This document shows, piece after piece, positions 26,655 to 34,309 of a DNA stretch of 64,000 bases. Both the position numbers and the translations under genes were made by a program. The notes beneath the pieces are model-generated. The model made no database searches, was not told where the DNA came from, and saw only the letters and a list, made by a program, of their open reading frames with translations. The stretch is taken from positions 186,001 to 250,000 of the forward strand of contig NZ_JAQQWS010000004.1 of the NCBI RefSeq assembly GCF_028610675.1, given 5' to 3'. Positions within the stretch are counted from its first letter, which is position 1. Each line of letters starts with the position of its first letter. The DNA comes from Alkalihalobacillus pseudalcaliphilus. Its GTDB lineage: Bacteria; Bacillota; Bacilli; Bacillales; Bacillaceae_D.

Positions 26655-28676
26655 ATGAAACAGTTAATTGCATCCATTTTTAGCCTACTGCTTGTCTTAT
26701 TGTTACCCATACAAACCTTTGCCTCTGATTCTGTTGCTTATAAAACAGAAACCTTATCAGGTGAAGGTGAAGTGATTGAGACACAGACGGCCTATATTCC
26801 TATTGGATTATTTGGACAAGGAATGGATTTAATGAATCCTGAGGATCTTTATATTACATCTAATAATGAGGTTTATATTGCTGATTCAGGGAATCAGGTC
26901 GTCTTTCGATTAGCAGATAATGGGGACCTTCTCCAATCGTATGGAGAAGGTATCCTACAGCAACCTTTAGGGGTATTTGTAGATAGTGAAAATCATGTGT
27001 ATGTCGCCGATTATGGACATGAGACGGTGTTTAAATTTAGTGAGACGGGAGAGCTGTTGTTTGAATATACTCACCCGGAATCCCCGTTATTTGGGACTAA
27101 CTCTCCTTATAAGCCACAGAAGCTTTCGGTCGATAATCGAGGCAATCTCTACATTATTGGAGAAGGGTCAACAAATGGAATCATTCAATTAAATCAAGAC
27201 GGTGAGTTCCTTGGGTTTTTTGGTGTTAATACAACAAGGCCAACGATTGGAACATTCCTGACCGATTTGTTAACGACTGAAAGACAAAGAGCTAGTATGT
27301 TTATGCGTGTGCCACCTGCTCCCAATAACATTACGATAGATGAACGTGGTTTATTATACACAATAACTTCAGGCACAGAGTGGGAAGCGATTCGTCAGCT
27401 CAATATAGCTGGATTAAATATGCTGCCAACGGATATCACTGACGCGACCAATTTACGTGATATTGCGATTGGACCAATTGGGAATATTTATACCGTTGCA
27501 AATAATGGTGTCATTTATGAATATGATCGAGCTGGAGATTTGTTATTTCAATTTGGAGGCCGAGAAGATGGCAGTAATCGCTTAGGATTATCGATGGATC
27601 CTTCAAGTTTAGAAGTAGATGAGGTAGGTCGCCTTTATTTAGCAGATAAAGAGCAAGGGATTATTCAAGTCTTTGAACCTACCAATTTCACAACAGTCCT
27701 TCATCAAGGGCTAGCCCTCTATGCAGAAGGGCATTATATTGAGAGTGAAGAGTATTGGCATGAAATCTTACGCTTGAATTCATCGTTTGGTCTTGCTCAT
27801 AAGGCATTAGGTCAAGCTTTATACAAACAACAAGAATATGATGAGGCAGCTGCAGAATTTCAATTAGCACATGATAGAGAGAATTACTCCGATGCTTTTT
27901 GGGAAATTCGCTATGTATGGCTACAAGAAAATCTCAGCAAAGTCTTTACAGTCCTCTTCATTTATTTAGGACTACGGACTGTTATAAGAGTGGTAGATAA
28001 ACGCTCAAATAAATTAGAACCACTTAAAAAGAGAAAAGAAGCTTTTAAAGCAAAGAAATTAATTAGTGAGTTATTGTTTTTGTTTAGGTTCTTAAAGAAA
28101 CCGATTGATAGCTTATATTATTTAAGAGTGAATGAACAGGCATCGATACTATCGGCTACGATTTTATATTTTGTATTAATCGTTGAATATATTTTAACGT
28201 TATATTGGACAGGTTTTTTATTTAGTACAAAGTCATCAGAGAATATTCATCTGTTTTTTGAACTAGGGACTATTCTAATTCCACTTACTTTATTTATCGT
28301 AACGAATTATTTGGTAAGTACGATAACGAGTGGAGAGGCAAGCTTCAAGCAAGTATATATCGGGACGATCTATGCGCTTGCACCGATTGTGATTTTTATT
28401 ATCCCGATAACGTTAGTATCCAATGTATTAACGTATAATGAAGCATTTATATATTATTTCCCTTTACAAATCGTCATGGTTTGGTCACTCATTAATCTAT
28501 TCTTAATGCTAAAAGAACTACATGATTTCTCAGGGATGGGAACAGTCAAAAATTTATTACTCACGATATTTGGAATGCTCATTCTCGTATTGATTTTCTT
28601 TGTTTTATATGTATTAATCGACCAACTCGTTCAATTTATTTGGTCACTTGTTTCGGAGGTGATTCTTCGTGTTTAG
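26655..28676 (+). CDS. Secreted NHL-propeller / TPR / Yip1-type membrane fusion protein
   Basis: A 673-residue protein. After a signal peptide (about 1-23) come NHL-type beta-propeller repeats (about 50-350; NEVYIADSGNQVVFRL, NHVYVADYGHETVFKF, GRLYLADKEQGIIQVF). One or two TPR units follow (about 358-420; FGLAHKALGQALYKQQEYDEAA with W-E-I-R). After a membrane segment and a basic linker, the C-terminal third (about 490-670) has about five membrane helices resembling the YIP1 family. The extracellular propeller suggests a sugar or protein contact surface; the rest would anchor it. It is transcribed with the permeases and overlaps the next gene by 8 bp. Role unknown; probably an accessory of the uptake machinery. 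Confidence 0.7.
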   Translation: MKQLIASIFSLLLVLLLPIQTFASDSVAYKTETLSGEGEVIETQTAYIPIGLFGQGMDLMNPEDLYITSNNEVYIADSGNQVVFRLADNGDLLQSYGEGILQQPLGVFVDSENHVYVADYGHETVFKFSETGELLFEYTHPESPLFGTNSPYKPQKLSVDNRGNLYIIGEGSTNGIIQLNQDGEFLGFFGVNTTRPTIGTFLTDLLTTERQRASMFMRVPPAPNNITIDERGLLYTITSGTEWEAIRQLNIAGLNMLPTDITDATNLRDIAIGPIGNIYTVANNGVIYEYDRAGDLLFQFGGREDGSNRLGLSMDPSSLEVDEVGRLYLADKEQGIIQVFEPTNFTTVLHQGLALYAEGHYIESEEYWHEILRLNSSFGLAHKALGQALYKQQEYDEAAAEFQLAHDRENYSDAFWEIRYVWLQENLSKVFTVLFIYLGLRTVIRVVDKRSNKLEPLKKRKEAFKAKKLISELLFLFRFLKKPIDSLYYLRVNEQASILSATILYFVLIVEYILTLYWTGFLFSTKSSENIHLFFELGTILIPLTLFIVTNYLVSTITSGEASFKQVYIGTIYALAPIVIFIIPITLVSNVLTYNEAFIYYFPLQIVMVWSLINLFLMLKELHDFSGMGTVKNLLLTIFGMLILVLIFFVLYVLIDQLVQFIWSLVSEVILRV

Positions 28677-30942
28677 AAAGTATAAATGGAGTGCTATCTT
28701 ACTTGTTGTCTTGCTATTACCATTTCCTATTTTGGCAGCAATCTCTGATGTGGATCCGGATACTGAGGTTTCAGAACTTCAAGAGGAGCTTCAAGATGAG
28801 GCATTACGTTACGCATCGAATCAGTTTACATTACCTGAGGATGACGTAGAGTGGGAGCAAGAGGAAGTTCAATTGGATGGTTACGAACAAATAGCAGAAA
28901 ATGGAAACCTGATTTTATATGTGGAAGAAGAATCACTAGCAATGGTTGTAGAGGACAAGAGAAACGGTTACTACTGGACCTCTGGCGTTGCTGCTGAACA
29001 TGATTATCAGTTAAATACAACGTGGACGAATTTAGCCCGGTCGGCTGCGACGATTCAATATTTAGATGCAGGTGGTAGCACCCAATCTGAAAGTATTTTA
29101 ACCAATGAAATTGATGTGCAACTTACTGCAAATGAGCATGGTTTCCTGGCCCGTATTCCTTTTGATGCTGGAATTACGATTACATTAGAAGTGATGTTAA
29201 CACCTGAGGGTTTAGACATAACGGTCCCTCATAGTGAAATCGTAGAAGATGAGACAAACCAGTTAATTTCATTAAGGCTATATCCATTTTTAGGAGCTGT
29301 TCATAAAGATGAAGTTGCTGGCTATATGTTCATTCCTGATGGAAGCGGAGCATTAATTCGTTTTGAAGATGGCAATGTGGGGGCCTTAAGTACTTATCAA
29401 GGGTTTGTGTATGGAAAAGACTTGGCATTTACACGTACAACACAAAATAATGATGCACGTACGAATCCAGAACATACGATTACTATGCCTGTTTACGGAA
29501 TGGTTCATGGAGCCAACGAGCAGGGCTTTGTAACCGTATTAAAGGATGGACGTGAGTTTAGTGAAATTATCGCGTACCCATCTGGGGTCTCGACTGACTT
29601 TAATTGGGTGACTTCACAATATCATTATCGCTATGAATATTATCAACCAACTAGTCAAAGTATGAGTGGATTTAACACGTATCAAATAGAAATGAATGAG
29701 TTTGATATCGTCCAATCAATTACGCTACTTGACAATGAGCAAGCCAATTATGTGGGAATGGCCCACGTATATCAACAAGATTTACTTGAGTCTGGCACTT
29801 TAGAAGAAAAACAGGATGTTGTTGATATTCGCTTAGATGTTCTTGGTGGAGAAGTAAAGACGGGTTTATTATGGGACTCTATTCATCCTATGACTGAAAT
29901 TAATCAACTAGCAAACTATGTTGAACGCCTGCAGCAACAAGGTATTGAAGATATGCATCTTGTTTATCATGGATGGACAAAGGGTGGTTTAACAGGAACG
30001 TTACCTAATAGATTCCCTGTAGATAATCGTTTAGGTGGGAAGTCAGAGATGCAAGATGTAACGTCCACTATGGCAGAAAAGGAAGTTCCCTTTTACTTAG
30101 GAACAGATTTTTCAACAGCACATGCCGACGGTAAAGGATATTCAGGTAGAACAGATGTGGCAAGAAGGTTTAACGCGGAGACAATGGTTGTCCAACAAGG
30201 AGAACAACAGTCCTTTTTATTAAACCCTAGCAAGTCATATGAACTAGCCATAGCAGACATCGAACCATTTCAAGAGCATGGAGTAGAGCGGTTAGCGATT
30301 AATAACAGTGGCCATCTTTTGTTTTCTAATTTTGCGGGACACACGCCGATGACAAGGATGGATACGAAATCAGTCTATGAGCAAATGTTTGTTGAACTCA
30401 GTGAGAATATCGGCCCATTAGCCTTATCTGAACCATTTGATTATTTATGGAAATATGCGGATAAGTATTTAGATATTCCGATGTATTCTTCTGGATATCG
30501 CTATGCATCTGATACAGTACCGTTTTTGCAAATTGTGCTGAAGGGCTATATTCCTTATTACGCTCCACATTCCAATTTCCACTTTAATGCGAATGAAGAG
30601 CTACTGAGAATGATTGAATTTGGGGCTTATCCGTCTTTCTATTTAACCGAGCAGCCTTCACACTTACTGATGAATACACCATCAAGTTCTCTTTATACAT
30701 CTCAGTTTGATGACTGGGAGGCAGATATTGTTCATCAATACGAACGAGTAAAGGATAGTCTTGGTGAAGTCGAAGGTGCTTCCATTACCTCTAGAATTGT
30801 TCATGATGTCGGTGTGGTTGAGATTGGGTATTCAAACGAAAAATCAATTTTTGTTAATTATACGAATAAGCCTTTTCCTCTTGATGGTGGACAAGTAGAA
30901 GCTGGAGATTTTGTTGTCGTGGATCGGGGGGATGCATCATGA
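28669..30942 (+). CDS. DUF5696-like secreted protein of the glucan-uptake locus
   Basis: A 757-residue exported protein with an N-terminal signal or anchor (about 6-25), an acidic coiled segment (about 30-60), a beta-rich region (about 70-330) and an alpha/beta C-terminal half (about 400-740). I match it to the DUF5696 family found in Paenibacillus-type sugar transporter operons, from memory and without a search. GTG 28669 follows GGAGGTGA and overlaps the previous gene; its stop overlaps the next permease start (ATGA). Features such as YHGWTKGG (about 430) and TDFSTAHADG (about 480) could belong to a barrel-type enzyme, but I cannot name catalytic residues. Function unknown. Confidence 0.65.
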   Translation: MFRKYKWSAILLVVLLLPFPILAAISDVDPDTEVSELQEELQDEALRYASNQFTLPEDDVEWEQEEVQLDGYEQIAENGNLILYVEEESLAMVVEDKRNGYYWTSGVAAEHDYQLNTTWTNLARSAATIQYLDAGGSTQSESILTNEIDVQLTANEHGFLARIPFDAGITITLEVMLTPEGLDITVPHSEIVEDETNQLISLRLYPFLGAVHKDEVAGYMFIPDGSGALIRFEDGNVGALSTYQGFVYGKDLAFTRTTQNNDARTNPEHTITMPVYGMVHGANEQGFVTVLKDGREFSEIIAYPSGVSTDFNWVTSQYHYRYEYYQPTSQSMSGFNTYQIEMNEFDIVQSITLLDNEQANYVGMAHVYQQDLLESGTLEEKQDVVDIRLDVLGGEVKTGLLWDSIHPMTEINQLANYVERLQQQGIEDMHLVYHGWTKGGLTGTLPNRFPVDNRLGGKSEMQDVTSTMAEKEVPFYLGTDFSTAHADGKGYSGRTDVARRFNAETMVVQQGEQQSFLLNPSKSYELAIADIEPFQEHGVERLAINNSGHLLFSNFAGHTPMTRMDTKSVYEQMFVELSENIGPLALSEPFDYLWKYADKYLDIPMYSSGYRYASDTVPFLQIVLKGYIPYYAPHSNFHFNANEELLRMIEFGAYPSFYLTEQPSHLLMNTPSSSLYTSQFDDWEADIVHQYERVKDSLGEVEGASITSRIVHDVGVVEIGYSNEKSIFVNYTNKPFPLDGGQVEAGDFVVVDRGDAS

Positions 30943-31805
30943 AGCAACTATCATTAAAAACGAAAAAAAGCTTAATCGGGTATGCATTTATCCTACCTTG
31001 GATTATTGGCTTTCTCGTTTTTACATCGATTCCTTTATTCTATTCGTTGTTTTTAAGCTTTCAAGATGTCACGATTACGACGGCAGGAATTCAAACGAAA
31101 TTTGTTCAATTTGAGAACTATGAATATGCTTTTGCGGTTGACGCTCAATTTACACAGATATTTTTAGTTTTCTTACGTGAATTAGCTTTATCTGTACCAA
31201 TCATTATCGTATTTTCATTAATTATTGCTTTGTTATTAAATCAACAAATTCGTTTTAAAAACTTCTTTAGAACGGTGTTCTTTTTGCCTGTTATTATCTC
31301 TAGTGGACCTGTAATTAGCAAGTTAACGGAGCAAGGAGTTACTTCAATCCCCTCTATTGAAGACTATGCGATTTTTGCAACCTTAATGGCAGGAACGGAT
31401 GGTTTTATCAATACGGTAATCATCTATTTAATGGACAATTTAATTATGATTTTATGGTATTCAGGAGTTCAGATTCTTATTTTCCTTGCTGCTTTGCAGA
31501 AGTTAGACAAGCAAATCTATGAGTCAGCTAAAATTGACGGTGCTTCGAATTGGGAAAGCTTTTGGTTAGTTACACTACCTAGTATTTTTCCGATGATTAT
31601 TGTTAATACGATCTTTACCATCGTGATGTATTCAATTTTTGCTGTTAATCCAGTCATTACCCACATTCAAAGTAATATGTTCAGAATCGACACAGGATTT
31701 GGTTATGCATCGGCTTTATCATGGATATATTTTCTCGTGATTACAGTTGTCATAGCAGTAAGTGTAGGAATTCTGTCAATTCGAACAAGAAAAAAGTACA
31801 CATAA
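30939..31805 (+). CDS. Sugar ABC transporter permease, MalF-like (pair 2)
   Basis: A 288-residue permease with six membrane segments; N-terminal AFILPWIIGFLVFTSIP is typical of the MalF/LplB-type group. The EAA loop is modified to ESAKIDGASNWESFW (about 190), still with the invariant Gly. ATGA overlap with the DUF5696-like gene. A second permease pair inside one locus is unusual. Confidence 0.9.
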   Translation: MKQLSLKTKKSLIGYAFILPWIIGFLVFTSIPLFYSLFLSFQDVTITTAGIQTKFVQFENYEYAFAVDAQFTQIFLVFLRELALSVPIIIVFSLIIALLLNQQIRFKNFFRTVFFLPVIISSGPVISKLTEQGVTSIPSIEDYAIFATLMAGTDGFINTVIIYLMDNLIMILWYSGVQILIFLAALQKLDKQIYESAKIDGASNWESFWLVTLPSIFPMIIVNTIFTIVMYSIFAVNPVITHIQSNMFRIDTGFGYASALSWIYFLVITVVIAVSVGILSIRTRKKYT

Positions 31806-31818
31806 AGGGTGGATTCAA

Positions 31819-32787
31819 ATGATTAAAAATGGAACCTCTCAAACAGACAAAAAGAATACAAATAAATATGACTGGCTGAAGGTGAAACGCTTTTTTCTTG
31901 GTATGCAAGGAAAGGATGGATTCCTTTTAAAGTTTATTGTATATGGTTTATTAATTACGATCGGTTTTGTCTATTTATACCCACTTATCTACATGGGCTC
32001 TTATAGCTTAAAATCACTGGATGATTTGTTAAACCCACTTGTTAATTGGGTACCAACCGGATGGTATATTGAAAACTATACTCGTGCCATGCAAGTGCTC
32101 GATTTTTGGCCAACGCTGTTACAAACCTTGTATGTGACGGTTTTACCTGCACTTGTTCAAACAGCCGTTGCTGGAGTAATCGGTTATGGTTTTGCAAGAT
32201 TCCAATTCCCATTAAAGAAGACATTATTTGTTTTAGTACTCGCGACCTTTATTATACCGCCTCAAGTGCTGATGATTCCTCGTTATGTATTTTTTAATGA
32301 ATTAGGAATCCTAGGGAATATTCAATCATTCCTGTTACCAGCTTTATTTGGGCAAGGGTTAAATAGTGCGATTTTTATCTTGATTTTCTATCAATTCTTT
32401 AAGATGATACCTCAATCATTAGAGGAGGCCGCACAACTTGATGGTGCTGGATACTTAAGAATTTTCGCTACGATTGCGATTCCTATGGCTGGTCCGGCCA
32501 TCATCATTTCATTTCTCTTTTCATTTGTATGGTATTGGAATGAAACGTCACTTGCGGCCATTTATTTCGGTAACTCATTAACAACATTACCGTTAGAGCT
32601 CAATCGTTTCGTCGCCACATACGAGCAAATGTATGCTGGAAATTTAGGTACGTCTGAATCAACGATTAACGAAGGAATTAATATGGCAGGAACGATGCTA
32701 TCTATCATTCCATTACTCATTGTCTATTTCTTAACACAAAGATGGTTCGTAGAAGGCGTCGACCGTTCCGGAATTACCGGGGAATAA
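31819..32787 (+). CDS. Sugar ABC transporter permease, MalG-like (pair 2)
   Basis: A 322-residue MalG-type permease with a longer basic N-terminus (about 40 residues) before the first helix. The EAA loop is EAAQLDGAGYLRIFATIAIP near 205. It partners the gene 13 bp upstream. A partial composite repeat separates it from the next gene on the same strand. Confidence 0.9.
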   Translation: MIKNGTSQTDKKNTNKYDWLKVKRFFLGMQGKDGFLLKFIVYGLLITIGFVYLYPLIYMGSYSLKSLDDLLNPLVNWVPTGWYIENYTRAMQVLDFWPTLLQTLYVTVLPALVQTAVAGVIGYGFARFQFPLKKTLFVLVLATFIIPPQVLMIPRYVFFNELGILGNIQSFLLPALFGQGLNSAIFILIFYQFFKMIPQSLEEAAQLDGAGYLRIFATIAIPMAGPAIIISFLFSFVWYWNETSLAAIYFGNSLTTLPLELNRFVATYEQMYAGNLGTSESTINEGINMAGTMLSIIPLLIVYFLTQRWFVEGVDRSGITGE

Positions 32788-32791
32788 CCAG

Positions 32792-32964
32792 AGACTACTG
32801 AGGGACAAAGTGGCAGAGCTGAATGCCGCAGGACGCGCAACATGATTTTCGGGAGCGACGGGTAACACTTTATGTTCGCACTTTCCTACAAAACGTATAT
32901 GCCGGTGCCAAAATCAGAGCCGTTAACTTCACGGCACAAACTATCGCACATAAGTAACTTTCAT
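32792..32964. repeat. Composite intergenic repeat, partial copy inside the glucan operon
   Basis: A shortened B1 (GTGGCAGAGCTGA, then CATGATTTTCGGGAGCG), a decayed B2, and the right end of B3 (GGCACAAACTATCG), ending ACTTTCATATAAAA. The right end lies 19 bp before the start of the cytosolic GH144-like gene, so the leader of that gene contains it. Confidence 0.75.
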
Positions 32965-32983
32965 ATAAAAGGAGTGGAGTCAT

Positions 32984-34195
32984 ATGACAACATTTAATTT
33001 ATTAGACGAAGAAGCAAGAAGAAGTTTTGATTTCTTTTGGAAGGAAGCAAACACAGATAAAAACAGCCCCGGCTATGGCTTGATTTTAGACAAAACGGGT
33101 AGCGACAGCACAGAGGTTGCGAGCATTGCATCAGTAGGCTTTGGTTTATCAGCTATCGTAATTGGAGTAGAACGTGGTTGGATTACATTTGATGAAGGCT
33201 TCGAGCGAACGAAGGGTACGTTGGAGACATTTTTAAATAATGTTGAGCATGTAGGAGGATTCTTCTATCATTTTCTTAACATGAAAACAGCAAAACGCTT
33301 TGAAGAATATCATGATTGTGCATCGATCATTGATACATCGCTATTTTTAAATGGTGCAGTAACTTCGGCTGAATATTTCGGTGGAGAGGTTAAAGAACTT
33401 TTTGAAAAGATTTATCAAAGAGTAGATTGGTCCCTTTATTATGATGAGAGCCGTAACCTTTTCTTTATGGGGTATCATGAAGAGACAGGCGGATTTGGCC
33501 AATGGGATATGTATGCAGAGCAATTAATGCAGTATATTTTAGGAGTAGGTTCGCCTACACATCCAGTTCCTGCTGAAATTTATAATGGGTTTGAACGTCG
33601 CTTGGCAGAATATGATGGTTATGAGTACTATAATTCACCAGGTGGAGCCCTATTTACACACCAGTTTTCTCATGCATGGTTTAACTTTAAAGATATGGAA
33701 GACAAAGATGGTATTAACTGGTTTGATAATTCAATTAAAGCAACATTAGCTAGTCGAAAGTTCAGTATTAACAATCCAGAGAATAAAAAAACGTATCATA
33801 AAAATGCTTGGGGCTTAACGGCGTGTGAAGGTCCTACAGGTTATATCGTACCAGGTACACCACCATTTTATGAGGAAGTAAAGGTCCAGTTTGATGGTAC
33901 AGTTCCACCGTGTGGCCCGGCAGGATCCATTGTTTTTACACCAAAAGAATCGATTGAGGCATTAGAATATATGTATGAGAATCACCCGAAGCTTTGGGGC
34001 GAGTATGGTTTCTTAGATTCATATAATGAAGATATTGAGCCAACTTGGTATGCGGAGCGTGTAATCGGGATTGATAAAGGAATTACTTTATTAATGCTAG
34101 AAAATTATCGCTCAGGCCTTATTTGGGACTTATACATGAGAAACGAATATGTTCAAAAGGCTCAAAAGCTAATTGGTTGGAAAAAAGTAAAATAA
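32984..34195 (+). CDS. Cytosolic GH144-like (glucoamylase-fold) glycoside hydrolase
   Basis: A 403-residue protein without a signal peptide. It shows the glucoamylase-like (PF10091 / GH144 clan) order: EEARRSFDFFWKEAN at the start, VASIASVGFGLSAIVIGVERGW (about 42), DTSLFLNGAV (about 120), LFTHQFSHAWF (about 225), NAWGLTACEGPTGY (about 280) and a C-terminal IGIDKGITLLMLENYRSGLIW. Inference: intracellular cleavage of imported beta-1,2-glucans. It is related in fold to the surface enzyme at 17659 but not closely. GGAGTGGAG precedes ATG 32984. A hairpin follows its stop. Confidence 0.78.
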   Translation: MTTFNLLDEEARRSFDFFWKEANTDKNSPGYGLILDKTGSDSTEVASIASVGFGLSAIVIGVERGWITFDEGFERTKGTLETFLNNVEHVGGFFYHFLNMKTAKRFEEYHDCASIIDTSLFLNGAVTSAEYFGGEVKELFEKIYQRVDWSLYYDESRNLFFMGYHEETGGFGQWDMYAEQLMQYILGVGSPTHPVPAEIYNGFERRLAEYDGYEYYNSPGGALFTHQFSHAWFNFKDMEDKDGINWFDNSIKATLASRKFSINNPENKKTYHKNAWGLTACEGPTGYIVPGTPPFYEEVKVQFDGTVPPCGPAGSIVFTPKESIEALEYMYENHPKLWGEYGFLDSYNEDIEPTWYAERVIGIDKGITLLMLENYRSGLIWDLYMRNEYVQKAQKLIGWKKVK

Positions 34196-34213
34196 AGCGT
34201 GTAGAAAACAATA

Positions 34214-34243
34214 AGGCTATCCCCATATATGGTGGGGAAGCCT
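34214..34243 (+). terminator. Hairpin after the cytosolic GH144-like gene
   Basis: AGGCT-A-TCCCC pairs with GGGGA-AGCCT around an eight-base loop. A weak T-run (ACTATTT) follows. It lies just before operator 4 and likely ends the long transcript. Confidence 0.6.
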
Positions 34244-34259
34244 ACTATTTAAATGTTCA

Positions 34260-34275
34260 ATTGAAACGTTTCAAT
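34260..34275. promoter_or_regulatory. LacI-type operator 4 (perfect palindrome)
   Basis: ATTGAAACGTTTCAAT, 35 bp before the GH3 start. It shows that GH3, and perhaps the phosphorylase after it, form a separately controlled unit under the same repressor. Confidence 0.8.
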
Positions 34276-34309
34276 TAAGAGAAATGTATGAAATTTTCGG
34301 AGGTGCCTT

